A stretch of 64,000 bases of DNA, taken from NCBI GenBank assembly GCA_036867785.1, contig CP145410.1, forward strand, positions 496,001-560,000. The letters are read 5' to 3'. Origin of the DNA: Plasmodiophora brassicae (taxonomy: Eukaryota; Endomyxa: Phytomyxea; Phytomyxea; Plasmodiophorida). Shown one piece after another: positions 10,218 to 21,500 of the stretch. Below the pieces are notes generated by a model. That model saw only the letters and a program-made list of their open reading frames with translations. It was not told the DNA's origin and did not search any database. The first letter of the stretch is position 1. Every line of letters begins with the position of its first letter. The position numbers and the translations under genes are program-made.

Positions 10218-11795
10218 TTGCGAGAAACGCATGAACGAGGGGCTGTCATGCAGGGCGGGCGCGCTCGGTACTTCGAGAACCCCTACGTCAGCAACGCCGT
10301 CCAGTTCAATCGCCTGCGTAACCGGGTCGACATGGCGTCGCACGGCATCCAGGTGAGCGTCCTGGAACGCGCCGTCACGCTGCTCGAGGTCGTCCACAAT
10401 GGCGTCGTCGACTCGCTGTCAGCGATCTGCAACCCGGCCGTCACGGTCGAGCCGGGCGTCGAGCGCACGCTCGGCCTGCATCTCTATACGGGGACGCTGG
10501 CCGGGTTCGCGTTCACGGTCGATCGCCTGGCCCAGACCCTGCGTCGCCTGCGAACCCCGCTCCAACAGGAATTCGACATGGGCAGCATCCTGGGCAAGCT
10601 GAACGCGTTCAAATGTGTGTTCCGCCCCGTTCTGCCGCCCACGAACCGCGTCTGGACTGAGGTCGTCCCCGACGACGACAGTTTTGAAATGGCGCATCAT
10701 GCACGGCAGCAAACGATCGATACGACGATCGACAAGATGACGTCGCTGGCCGAACAAGTCTACGGGTTGTGCATTGCCGCTGAAGACCACCTTCGAGGCG
10801 CACATCGGGCCAGTGGACACAGCGGAACGCGCATGAACACGTTCCTGGAAGGCGACCTGGGCGTTCGAGCCTGCCTCCATGCGGTCATGTCGAAACGCGC
10901 TGGAAGCCACCCTCATCGGCTCGTTTCCGAACACGCTGAACGCCGATGGGTGCAGGAAGCGAAGGCTGCCATCGAGGTCGCCGAACGCAGCGGCGCTCGC
11001 CGCCACCACGATGAACTCCTGTACGGCCGCGCCGGCGTCCTGTACTCGCTTCTATACGCGGCGCGCTCTGGATCCTACGACAACGTGGTCGACGACGGCA
11101 TCCAGTCGATCAGCGAGATTATCCTGCAGTCTGGTCGGGCCGTTGCCCGGGACCTGGGCTCGGACTGGCCGCTGGCCTACGAGTTCCACGACAAGCAGTA
11201 CCTTGGTGCGGCTCATGGCCTCGCCGGCATCGTGTACGTTCTTCTGCACGTCCGTCTGAAAGACGAGCGCCTGGATCGCGATGTGATGGACGTCGCGGAG
11301 CGCTGCCTGAATCGCATGGTCAGCCACCTGCAACTCTCGACCGGGAACTTCCCGTCGAAGGTGTACGCGCGGGCTGACAGCCGTCGGGAAGGCGATCTGG
11401 TGCAGTGGTGCCATGGGGCACCTGGCATTGTGCCCTTGCTGTGTCGCGTGCGGGCCAGCGAGTCCAGGATGCCGGCGGCGATATCGTCGGCCTTGGACCA
11501 TATCTGGCAACGCGGGCTGCTGACTAAAGGCGTTGGTCTGTGCCATGGCATCGCCGGTAACGGGTATGCGTTCCTGCATGGGATGCAATTCCCGGACAGG
11601 CGGGTCGACTGCCTGGTCAAGGCGGTGGCGTTCGCCGAGTTCGCCTGGGATAACATTGACGCGCTGCTCGACGTTCCTGACCATCCGCTATCGCTCATGG
11701 AGGGCGTCGCCGGATTCGTCTGCTTCCTCCTCGACCTGGTCCTCGTTCTCGCTGGCGACCGCATGATCGGGTTTCCCGGATTCGACCTGACGTGA
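10218..11795 (+). CDS. LanC-like protein (LANCL family)
   Basis: Eukaryotic LANCL proteins are seven-fold alpha-toroids with a zinc site that add glutathione to dehydrated residues. The ORF has no visible intron: 525 residues from this ATG, or 515 from 10248, where MQGGRARYFENPYV aligns with the family start. Family blocks appear in order: LYTGTLAGFAF, TFLEGDLGVRACL, DELLYGRAGVLYSLLY, KQYLGAAHGLAGIVYVLL, QWCHGAPGIVPLL, IWQRGLLTKGVGLCHGIAGN and PLSLMEGVAGFVCFLLD. The zinc ligands are the cysteine of WCHGAPG and the Cys-His of LCHGIAG. The cysteine expected in TFLCGD is glutamate here. An extra stretch of about 90 residues between the first and second repeats is unlike animal LANCL. Confidence 0.9.
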   Translation: MRETHERGAVMQGGRARYFENPYVSNAVQFNRLRNRVDMASHGIQVSVLERAVTLLEVVHNGVVDSLSAICNPAVTVEPGVERTLGLHLYTGTLAGFAFTVDRLAQTLRRLRTPLQQEFDMGSILGKLNAFKCVFRPVLPPTNRVWTEVVPDDDSFEMAHHARQQTIDTTIDKMTSLAEQVYGLCIAAEDHLRGAHRASGHSGTRMNTFLEGDLGVRACLHAVMSKRAGSHPHRLVSEHAERRWVQEAKAAIEVAERSGARRHHDELLYGRAGVLYSLLYAARSGSYDNVVDDGIQSISEIILQSGRAVARDLGSDWPLAYEFHDKQYLGAAHGLAGIVYVLLHVRLKDERLDRDVMDVAERCLNRMVSHLQLSTGNFPSKVYARADSRREGDLVQWCHGAPGIVPLLCRVRASESRMPAAISSALDHIWQRGLLTKGVGLCHGIAGNGYAFLHGMQFPDRRVDCLVKAVAFAEFAWDNIDALLDVPDHPLSLMEGVAGFVCFLLDLVLVLAGDRMIGFPGFDLT

Positions 11796-11975
11796 CGTCG
11801 AGAAACAATGGCAGTATGTAAAGCGTTTCCGGTGTTGTTCGCACGACCCAGTTGTGGGGGTCGCTCTGGGAACCCAACCGGGTGGCACCGCCGCCCTGAC
11901 TGCGACGACTGTGCCAGGTCGGCACGACAAAGGGGGACGGATCAGCGTTGTCGACAGGGTATCCGTGTGGGGCGA

Positions 11976-12743
11976 ATGGACATCATCTTTGCGTTGATCG
12001 CACGCGGCACCAAAGTCCTGGCCGAGTGCACGAAGGAGAACCACAAAGGCAACTTCAGCGACGTCGGCCAGCGCATCCTGCGGCGCGTCAAGTGGCCTGG
12101 TCGAGAACCAGGCGCCGCTGGTTCGCGTAGGATGACCTTCACGAATCAATCGTACGTCGTCGGATAACGTCGGCAATGAATGCGACTTAACGAGCACGTC
12201 CAGGTTCTCGTTTCACATTCTGGCGCGGGAAGGCATCGCATTCATGTGCATGACAAAGTCGCAGACGGGTCGGCACCTGCCGTTCGACTTTCTCGATCAG
12301 GTGTCGAAGCATTACTTTAAGGAATACGGGGGCGGAGCCGGCGGCGAAGGGTCGTGCCACCTGCCCAGCATGCTGCGTCGGTGTATGAAGACGCTGGCCA
12401 TGTCCGACGAGTTCATGCGGATCGACAGCATGAACCGGGAGCTGGACGACGTCGCCGAAACCATGCGCCTGAACATCGAGTCCGTCGTCGACCGAGGCGA
12501 GAAGATCTCACTGCTGGTCGAGAAGACCGACAGCCTGAGCATGTCGAGCCGCCTGTTCAGACGCCAGTCGAGACTGGTCTGGTTCCGGTCCCTGCTGCGA
12601 CGTTACAAGACACGGATCCTGATGGCTGTCGTCGTCCTGGTACGCCTAAACAGTCTGCTGCGCCCCCCGCGGGAAGCTGTGACCAATGGTGAATCTTCCA
12701 GGTGCTGCTAGGCCTGTTCTACGCCTACATATCGGCTCTATGA
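11976..12743 (+). CDS. VAMP7-type longin R-SNARE
   Basis: A vesicle SNARE for endolysosomal or plasma-membrane fusion. Three exons, 11976-12151, 12204-12639 and 12702-12743, with introns of 52 and 62 bp and a clean frame. The longin domain starts MDIIFALIARGTKVLAECT. The SNARE motif runs from about residue 135, with the zero-layer arginine in NIESVVDRGEKISLLVEKTD. The last exon adds only the end of the anchor helix (RILMAVVVLVLLGLFYAYIS), leaving almost no lumenal tail, so the gene is easily truncated if that 42-nt exon is missed. It ends 77 bp from the tail of CDC26 on the other strand. Confidence 0.92.
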
Positions 12744-12820
12744 GGGCGGGGAAGGATCGGCAAACGAGTATAATAATCGAATTCGGTTAGCATGGGGACA
12801 GTAATGCAGGCAGCACGGCG

Positions 12821-13062
12821 CTAGTGGAGCCGTGGTTGTTGATGCTGAACGGGCGTGCCGGGCGCGATGTAGCCGATGCGTTCCGCTGCTGATTTCGTCT
12901 GGCGGGTCCCCGTCGGCGTCGTCCGCTGCGCCTCCGCACCGCGACACGCGTCCAGCTCGTGCACATCTGCCACCAGCTGTCCGTTAGCACGACCGACCGC
13001 GGGGCGTAACCGCGCTCACCTTCAGCGCTGAGCTCGATGCGCGTCGGCTTGCGCTTCAACAT
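12821..13062 (-). CDS. CDC26: anaphase-promoting complex subunit CDC26
   Basis: A 62-residue protein from two exons, 13062-13020 and 12966-12821, split by a 53-bp intron. CDC26 is a tiny APC/C subunit whose N-terminus lies in the TPR groove of APC6/CDC16 and stabilises it. The N-terminus MLKRKPTRIELSAED is nearly the family consensus (MLRRKPTRLELK). The C-terminal half keeps AAERIGYIAPGTP, matching the human DRIGYKPQPKP block. A longer single-frame ORF across the intron would give a wrong C-terminus. Tail-to-tail with VAMP7. Confidence 0.88.
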
Positions 13063-13511
13063 TGCGGACGGTGCGTCGCTTGGCTTTAATCGGCGACCGC
13101 GCACCCCGCCCTGGAAGGTATCGCCCCAGAAGGTGGTCGACTTGACTTCGTTACCCCCGAATTGGATCCTCGGAGACGATGACCCAGGCGCGCGAGCACC
13201 CTCCTCCTGTGTCCATGTGCCCCCGCATCCCATGAACGTTCTGATCAACGCCGATCGTCAGATTGCCTTGACGTGCATCATCGGTCGGACAGTGATAAAT
13301 AAGTTGTATTGCGAGTGATGTATGGCACTGGGGTACGTGGGATCAGCAGCAAACACGTACAGCAACGACGCGGTCAGGCTACGGCGAATAACACGCGACA
13401 CGACACGGGGGTGCAACTGGCGCCAGGGCGGGCGTTGTTGTTTTCGTTGTATTGGCCAGGGAACGGAATGTCGTCGGCGCTCTTCTTCAACACGTTGTCG
13501 TCCGGGAGCAA

Positions 13512-14027
13512 TCAGTATCGGCCAGGGCTGCGATCGCGGTACCGAGGCGAGCGTGAGCGACTGTAGTCACGACGGTGGTTATCGCGGTCGTCGTAGCCAC
13601 CAGCGCGACCACCGCGGCGATCGTCGTAACGATCGCGGTCGTCGTAGTAGCGGTCACGGTCGTCGTAGCGATCGCGGTTGTCGTATCGGTCGCGACCGTC
13701 GGAACCGCGGTCACGATCGTCTCTGCCACGGTCTCGGTCGCGATCACGTCGCCCGTACTTGGCTTCCTGGACGCCGATTTTGTTGCCGTGAAGTTCCGTG
13801 CCATCGGCTTCCAGCGCCGCATCCGCATGCGCCTTCTCGACGAACCTGACGAAGCCGAACGTCTTGTAGCCGCTGCGCGAGTTGCGGTCCCGCGGGATGT
13901 ACACGTCGCCGACTTCGCCGTAACCCTTGAAGAGCGCATTGAGGTCATCCGGCGTCGTGTCCTCCGTCAAGTTGTTGACGAGGATGCTGTGGTAGCGCGA
14001 CAGGTCCGGCGGCGGCCCGCGAAACAT
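13512..14027 (-). CDS. SR-family splicing factor (RRM plus RD/RS tail)
   Basis: A 171-residue, intron-less protein. One RRM lies at about residues 13-90, with RNP2 ILVNNL and RNP1 KTFGFVRF. It is followed by a tail of RD/DRYDDRD repeats and a short RS patch (RRDYSRSRSPRYRDRSPG). The layout is that of SRSF2-like proteins, which act in splice-site choice, export and translation. The tail is dominated by Arg-Asp rather than Arg-Ser dipeptides, so most of it cannot be controlled by SR-protein kinases; only the end looks phosphorylatable. The tail DNA (about 13580-13750) is a GTCGTAGCGATCGCG-like imperfect repeat. Confidence 0.9.
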   Translation of the reverse strand: MFRGPPPDLSRYHSILVNNLTEDTTPDDLNALFKGYGEVGDVYIPRDRNSRSGYKTFGFVRFVEKAHADAALEADGTELHGNKIGVQEAKYGRRDRDRDRGRDDRDRGSDGRDRYDNRDRYDDRDRYYDDRDRYDDRRGGRAGGYDDRDNHRRDYSRSRSPRYRDRSPGRY

Positions 14028-14176
14028 TGCTGCGACGACGACAGTCGACTATCCAACAATGACTCCCTGCGGACTCCGCCACGGACCTCCTCGTTTGGTG
14101 GGGGCCACCACATCATCGCTCCTCTCCCATCGCATCGCGTCGACAGACTGCCACGCGCTGTATAACATTCTCTTCT

Positions 14177-15454
14177 CTAATGCCCGGAAGTGTCCCGTCC
14201 CGCGTGATGGGCGGTGTGTGGTGTCGGTCCGTTGAGAAGGCGGTCGGCACGGCCCAAATCCCATCTGCAGAAGCAGGTCTTGCACGGGACGCTGTCGACG
14301 CCGTTGACGCGATGACGGACGCTGTCCATCATGGTTTGCACTTCATGGTCGAAGCGTCGCAGGCGGTTGCGCACGGCCACCAGACAGGTTGCCACGTTCA
14401 GCACTTGGCAGTTCCTGACGTAGACCTTGCGTCGTGCCTGCCAGTACGCGTGCTCCCTCCGCCACACCTCATCGATCCTTGTCTTCGTCTTGTTGGTCCC
14501 CTTCGCCTCTCGCGTTTCCGCCTTTTCTTCTGCCTTCCGTCCATATTTCCTGTGATGATTTCGTTCGCCTTCGCTTGACACGTCCACGATCCTGTCGATG
14601 TTGTCGTCGTCGTCGTCGTTCCGGGCGTGCGATTTCGCCCCTAATCTTCGTGGCAGCACGCCCTCGCTCATGGTCCGCTGACATCCGGCCAATGATGCCG
14701 ATCGACGGAGCGTGGTGGGGTGACCAGCTGGTACCGATGGCCTGGAAGGCCGACGAGGTCGTGTACTTTGGATCAACGTCAGGATGGATGGCTTCGGACG
14801 TTGTGCTGCTGACGCCGCACGTCGCCCTCGACGGATCCTGTGCTTGCCATCGACCAGCACATAATCGTCAACGATCAGGTCGGCCTTCAGACCACGATGG
14901 TCTTTGCTTCGTGGGACCCGTTTCTTCGATTTGGCATCGGGCGGAGGTGGCGGCACCGGTTGCGGTGGCGTTGTCACCGTCCGACTGGAACACGACGCCG
15001 ATTCGGCCTCATCGTGGTCAACGTCGATCTGGTGAGGGTCATCGACAGCCCGACTGGTCGGGTCATCCAGGAATTCGCCAATGCGGTCAGCGAGTCGGGT
15101 GGACGACTGTAGCGCGTTAACGGCAGCGGGTACAGGTCCTTGGCCGCGTCCCGCCAGCCAATCATCCGGCCATTGTTCCGACCACGGGTCAACGTCTGGG
15201 CCTTTCGCGGTGACGCAGGCGTGGAACTGCTCCCAAGGCGGCGACTCCGACGTGAACAGGTGCGCCGGTACCCGCGCGTCCAGCTGTTGCTCGATGGCGT
15301 CCTGAAGCGCGTCCAGACGGCGTCCCATGCGCCCGTCCGTGTCACCGAACAATGCCGGTCGTCGTGGGCGACCCCCGAGATCAACCGACTGCAGAGTTCG
15401 TCTTGGGCGACCCGCGTACATGCCGACGTTGCTCAGCACCCGACCACGGCGCAT
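14177..15454 (-). CDS. hypothetical basic low-complexity protein
   Basis: An open frame of 425 residues with no recognised domain. It has a proline run (PQPVPPPPPDAKSKKRVPRS), several basic clusters typical of nuclear localisation, an acidic run (ARNDDDDDNIDRIVD) and a helical C-terminal third with cysteines (CKTCFCRWDLG). Composition is coding-like for this genome. The last 100 residues may include an unrecognised intron. Confidence 0.5.
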   Translation of the reverse strand: MRRGRVLSNVGMYAGRPRRTLQSVDLGGRPRRPALFGDTDGRMGRRLDALQDAIEQQLDARVPAHLFTSESPPWEQFHACVTAKGPDVDPWSEQWPDDWLAGRGQGPVPAAVNALQSSTRLADRIGEFLDDPTSRAVDDPHQIDVDHDEAESASCSSRTVTTPPQPVPPPPPDAKSKKRVPRSKDHRGLKADLIVDDYVLVDGKHRIRRGRRAASAAQRPKPSILTLIQSTRPRRPSRPSVPAGHPTTLRRSASLAGCQRTMSEGVLPRRLGAKSHARNDDDDDNIDRIVDVSSEGERNHHRKYGRKAEEKAETREAKGTNKTKTRIDEVWRREHAYWQARRKVYVRNCQVLNVATCLVAVRNRLRRFDHEVQTMMDSVRHRVNGVDSVPCKTCFCRWDLGRADRLLNGPTPHTAHHAGRDTSGH

Positions 15455-15595
15455 GCCTGAGATGGTACTGGATCATGATGCCAGATCTTCATTTGAAGAA
15501 TCTCCCCCTGGTGCGCCCGCATCCTTCCCTTGCTATGCGCCCACCTGGTTGGGTGAACCTCGCTCGATCCCACAGTTTATTATGCTGTTGCGCCT

Positions 15596-18500
15596 TCAGA
15601 CGTCCAGTTGAGTGATTAGAGCGACACCACGCTGGACCCAGTGCGAGGACGGCTGCTCCGTCGGTAGGCGGATCGACATGACGAAATTCGTCGAATGGCC
15701 TGTCGTCGAGAGCGTCCCCCGACGTTCAGTGGTTTTGTACACCGGGCAGTCGTACTTTGCTCCTGGCTTGATGTCCACAGATCGCTGTGGGCGTAACCAG
15801 ATGATGGGCGCCAACGAAAACAGGACTTTCGGCTGGGATTCGACCAGGACGTTCGTCTGTGCGTCCCACTGAGCGGCTTCGAGGAACAGCCCGTGGATGT
15901 AGGCGCCGTCGGCCGGGCGGACAATGGACGGGTCCGATGGGTCGCGGTTGACGAACTCGAAATCGAAGCTGATCTCATCGATCGGGATCGTGTACCGACG
16001 CGAGTAATTCTACACACACACACACACGTGAAGCGGTTAGCGGGTCCAGGTCGTCGACACGACGGGCGCGTCCTGTACCTGAAGGACGCCGGTCAGGAAC
16101 GACTGCGTGAAGAAGAACCCGGAGATCCAGAAGACGTTCGGCGCGGACCCGGTCTGGACCCATTTCTGGAAGTTGTTCAGCCGGGCGACCAGATCGCTGA
16201 CGTAGCTGGACAGCGGCTTCAGCGTCGGGTACGACACCGCCAGCCACCGCCTCGGCACGCATCCGTCGAACAGCGCATCGCCGATCTGCTCCAGGTCGGC
16301 GGACATGACGACCAGGCCAACTGCGCACCGCGAATGGTCAAAGCCCGGACGACGCCGCATTTGACGGCCGAACCATCGCACCGAGCGCTTTTTGCAGATC
16401 GCTGAGCGAACTGCGGACGACCGCCACGAGGCGGTTGTACCGGATGACCTCCTGGCACAGGACCGTGTTCATGCTCTCCTTGTACGTCACCGGGAACCGC
16501 TCCTGGACCTTGTCCAGGTCGAACGGCGTCGGGACCTTCGACAGGATGTCGGCGGCTATCGCGCCGACGATCTCCTCCTGCCGCGTTCCCGGTCAGCCAG
16601 TGCGCGCCCCCAGCGGTACCCGACGTCGTTGCGCCCGACCTTTGATTTGGTCCCCGCTGACGACGTCCGCGCCTGCGTCTGGAGAATCGAGCGGAACAGC
16701 TGGGCGGTCTCGTTCCGCTCCTTGGTGATGTCGGCGTTGTCGTGCAGGCCGAACGCCTCCGGTCGGGCGACGCTTGGCAGGCCCTTGACATGTTCGATGT
16801 ACGACGTGTAATCCCCGGCGTCTGGCACCTGAACGCGATACCGTCAGCTGCGAACCGCATCGGGCGTCGCGCCTGGAGGCCCAACCAGGTACACTCCCGA
16901 CTCCGACAGCGGTGTTCCCCTGGCGAACACATTCGGGGACACGAACCGGGACAGGATATCCGTCAGGGTGCGGCGATCCCAGTCGTCAGTGACGCGCCCG
17001 CCGTAATTGCACTGCCCGACCAGGTACTGGATCGCCTTGAACGGGATCGCGTCGACGGATTCCGCTCGCCCCACGAACATGTGCAACTGCCGGACGCTGA
17101 TCCTCAGGTCGCTCTCGTTGAACTCGTAGGGGATGTTCCACCCCAGCGGCCCGAACATGCGACGCTCCTGAACCAGGGCGTGGAAGAAACACAGCCCGTA
17201 GAGCATCGACATCCTGGCGCCGAGGGTCAGCGGGTGGTGGGGCAACGACGCGGAACGACGCGGCTAACCATTGGGGTTGATGGTTCGACCCGCCAAAGAA
17301 CTCAGGGTCGCAAATCGGGTCCCGCGAGTACGACCCGAGCAGGTTGGCGCGAAGGCCCTTGGGCGGTTCGTTCGTCATCTTGATGCCCCGCTGGAGGATG
17401 GAGACCGGGAACCGGTCGCTCGGGTACGACGTCAGCCACAGGCGGTAGTCGGCGTGCGTGCTGGTCGACGTCGTCGTCTCGACGATGCGCTCCAGCGTTG
17501 GCATCCACGAGATCGCCAGGTGGCAGTTCTGCAGGATCACCCAGGTGCCACGTGCCTGCGCCACTTCAATCATGGATGCCGCCAGCGGGCCCTGGTATAC
17601 ACATCAGTGCCGAAACCCGGCTGGGCGTTCCTGTCGCGGCAGTACCTGGCCCTGCCCCAGCGATATCGACTCGAGACGCGTGCCGAACCCGTTGTCGGCT
17701 GCGAACTTCAGCAAGCTCGAGTACGGGTCCTGACGGGGGAGCCTCAGTTCTGGTGGGGTGCGTCTACCCCGTTTGTGAGCCAACGCACCGATCCTGGCGA
17801 CAGGATGAACATGAGGGGGATCGTCGGATCCGAATCGCGGAATGCGGCGCCGAGATCGAACGGAGGCGCCTCCACGAACCGCTGCCCGAGGCGGTCGCCG
17901 ACAAAGTCGCGTACGGCGGGGAACACCTTGTCCGGGCGAAGGCAACGCAGTATCAACATCTTCTGGAACGAATCCAGCGCTGTGCCGACGTCAACGTAGG
18001 GCGAGAACGACAACGACGCGGTCGGCCACTGACATGTTTGCAATTCACCAGGCAGGTGCGTCTGGTGCGGTTCGAACGCGTCGTACACGCGTTTCCAGTC
18101 GGCGCTGTACTCGCCGAACGTGGTCGCCAGGCTAGCGAACGCGGGCAACGATGATGATAGGCGGCACAGGTCGGACCAGACGGAATCCTGTAGCCAGTCG
18201 GGGCAGGGATTGCTCGACGCGGGCCCGTCCGAATCCACAGCAATGCCTCCTGTGCGGCACGCCGCCCAGTTAACGCAACGATAAGGACGGGACGAACAGG
18301 CGCAGCAGACCGGTCAGCAGGAACCGCCACTCGTCCTGGCGGATCTTGCCGGCGCTCCTGAGGATGTTGACGGCCAGCAGGAAGGAGAACAGGAGCTTGT
18401 CCTTCTCGAAGAGCGATCGGCAGACGGCGCAGTACAGGGCGTACGTGCAGTAGTCGTTCAGGTTCTGCAGGCGCGTCTCGAGGACCGGCGACGGTTCGCT

Positions 18501-21500
18501 GGACGTGATCGACTTCTGGAACAGGGCGATGAACCAGCCCAGCGAGTACTGGTACATCGGGTCGATGTTGGCCAGGTCGGCAATGCAGAAGAACAGGATC
18601 GACGAATGCACGGCGACGGGTTTGTATCCCAGGCGGGCCACATCAATCTCCTTTTCCGTCTTGTCCGAGATGGCCTGCTTCTCGGCAATGTCGTTGGAGA
18701 CCTGCTTCGAAGCGGACAGCACCTGGATGGCGCTCTCGTCATCCAGGATGCTGCCCTGGGTCGACGACAGGATCTTCAGGATCTCGTCCTCGATGTCCTT
18801 CAGTTTCTTCCTGTTCTCGGCGCTCTGCATGATCAGGCGGTTCTTCTCGGTCTGGAGCTCGGGGCGCTCCCGAGCGACGACCAGGCCCAGGAGCTGATCC
18901 TCGAGGCCGTCCGGCGTGATCATGAAGTTCAGCAACGTGATCTTGGTGGACAGCTCGGGCAGGTAGTGCGGGTTCCGCATCTTCGACGTGATGTAGAACC
19001 GGAACGCGTCCGAGTACTCGACCTCGGCGTCGCCCAGCTTGATCATCTCGATACCGCCCTTGCGGTACGTCTGCTTTAGCAGGACCGGCTCCAGCAGCGG
19101 GTCCAGCTCCTCCCCGACGTTCTCCAGCAAACAAGGCACCCCGAATTGGATTGCACCTGGCACCGATTTGTCAGCGCTGGGCCGGGTGTGCCCATGCGGT
19201 TTCGGGGCCCACCTTCCAGACGTCGACCGAAGTCGGGGTCGGTGAGCTTGCAGATGACGAGCTTGCGTTCCCGCTCCATGTTCTTGATCCAGATGTTTGC
19301 CTGGCCCTGCGGGTCGATCATCAGCGGCCACCGGCGCGCCTTGTCGATGATGATGGCGTTGTCGATCGAGAACGCGTCGTTCGGCAACCCATCCAGCGTC
19401 CACTGGCGAATTCGAACCGGATCCCCTAACGGCCACGGTCACAGACCAGACACCCTAGCAGGAGAGAGGACAGGCCACTACCGAGGGCGCCGGCTAGCGA
19501 GAATCGTTCAGCGCAGGTGAGGCCCAGGGACCGGCACGCGTTCGCCCACTCCTCGGTGCACGATGATCGGAAGGCGGCGGTGAAAGCGCCCAGATAGGCG
19601 ATGACGCCCGCCGACAGGATGATGTCGCCGGTCAGGTTCGCGTACTGGACGCCCAGTGCATGGGCGGCGTCCGTCCACCTGTCCTTCTCGCCGCCCAGGC
19701 CGCCGATCAGCTGCTGCGCCCGGACCAGCTTCTTCCCGCACAGGTCGACCTGCGCCTCCAGGTCGCTCTTCTTCTGCTGCATCCTCGACAGCGTCGAGTT
19801 CAGACCGGCCAGCTTCGTCTCCACTGTGTTCAGCTCGGCCTGCTTCGCCAGCAACCCCTACGACGCCGCCCTGTTTGAACCGTCCCCGACCGCCTCTGCA
19901 TTCGCGTCGCGTTACCTTCTCCACGACGGCGTACTCGGCCTTGGCCTGTTCCAGGCGTTCGCGCTTGGGGCGGATGGCGTTGGCGACTTCGTCGTACTGG
20001 TACATGGCGCGCACCCAGGAGCACAGGCCGAACGCCGCCTTGGACGCCTTCTTCACCGACGCCGGGTCGAACAGCGGGTTGTCGATGTACGTGGCGATCT
20101 TCTTGATGATGTCGCGCGGGATGTTGTCCTTGTCGTACGACGACAGCGTCGTCAGCAGTTTCGGGTCGCTCAGCAGCTTCTTCTTGGCCGGGTCCCAGTA
20201 GTCTTTGACCATCTTGCCTGTGCTGTCCGGCGATCTCGTCGGCGGGATGTTCATCATGACGCAGACGGCCTCCATGACGACCAGGACGCCGGCCGGCGGC
20301 GATTTCATGGCTTTGACCTCGACCAGGTCGTTCTTGGTCAACGTGTTCAGGGCGGCAATGGCCGCCTCCAGGATCGGCATGGCCTGGGCCAGGTCGGCGC
20401 CGCATTCGTCCGCGATCTGCTTGGCGGCGCTGGCCTTCTCGTTGGCGACGATCTCCTCCTGCTTCACCAGCGACCGGATCTGCTCGGCGTCGCGCGTCTC
20501 CTTGTCGACCTGGACGATCATCTCGTCGGTCTCGACGCCCGTCCTAATCAGGACCGGGCGCAGCTCCTCCAGCTCCTGCAACATGTTCTTCACCTGGCTC
20601 GCCGTCGTCGCCAGCACCTGCAGCCCGCCTTCGTACCGCTGCTTCGTCGACACGATCTGGCGGCGACGTTCCGCCAGCAACGATTTGAACGCGGTTATCA
20701 GCTCCAGGTACGACGACGGCGTCACGTAGTACCGGCGGCGAAGCTCCTGGTGGAATCGGACGGCCAGATCGTCGGTGCTTTGATGGAACTGAACGCAGAG
20801 CTTGACGCAGGACGCGCGAGTCGCCTCGGGCAGGTCGACGTCGGCGATGAACTCACGCGCCACACTCTCTGTGCCCATCGACAACGTCGTCAGCAGTGCT
20901 ATACGAAGGTTCGCCGCCGGTTCGCGGTGTACCGAGCGCGTTCGTCGGCCACTTCTGGAACCAGTCGATCGTGCAGCAGTTGACCAGGGACGGGAACATT
21001 CGCAGGCGATTGCGCAGAGCGTCCCCGACGGGCGACATGCAGAGCGCCAGGTGGAGGTTCTCGCGTACCATTTCCGTGAAGAACGCCATGCACTGGGCGG
21101 GCGTGCCGTCTTCGCGTCGCGCGCGCTTGTACGCCGGCTGCAGGTTCGTGGAGATCTCGGCGCGCTCCTCGACGCCGAACAGGTTCGGGACCTCGCCCGA
21201 GTTCAGGATGCCGTTGATGTCCTCGAGGAACGCCTCCTTCTTGATCTGCGAGTCAGTGAACAGGAACACGGTCGGCTCCTGCTTCTCGCCGGCCCAGCGC
21301 AGGACGCGCTTCAGGTCTTCGCGCCACTCGTTCATCCCGTACGTCTTGTTCATCTCGACCTGGAACAGGCGGTACCCGGCGACGTACGCCGCTAGCCGCG
21401 TCAGCGACTGGCGCCCTGTGCCACCAACGCCAACGAGCAAGGCGTGCCCGAACGGTTGCTTCAGCACCCGCGATATCCTCGAGACGTGCTCCAGCGCGAA

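Noticed and set aside
11947-12167. Single-frame ORF as a separate small gene
   Set aside because: It is exon 1 of the VAMP7-type SNARE; splicing at 12152-12203 joins it to the rest of the longin domain.
13580-13750. Short tandem-like repeats resembling a CRISPR array
   Set aside because: The repeats are codons of the Arg-Asp tail of an SR protein; there are no spacers of fixed length and the genome is eukaryotic.
16011-16028. CA dinucleotide run
   Set aside because: A simple microsatellite within a dynein intron; no larger structure.
19601-20983. Plus-strand open frame of 460 codons
   Set aside because: It is antisense to the dynein stalk region; its arginine- and valine-rich translation is a shadow of GC-rich coding sequence on the minus strand.
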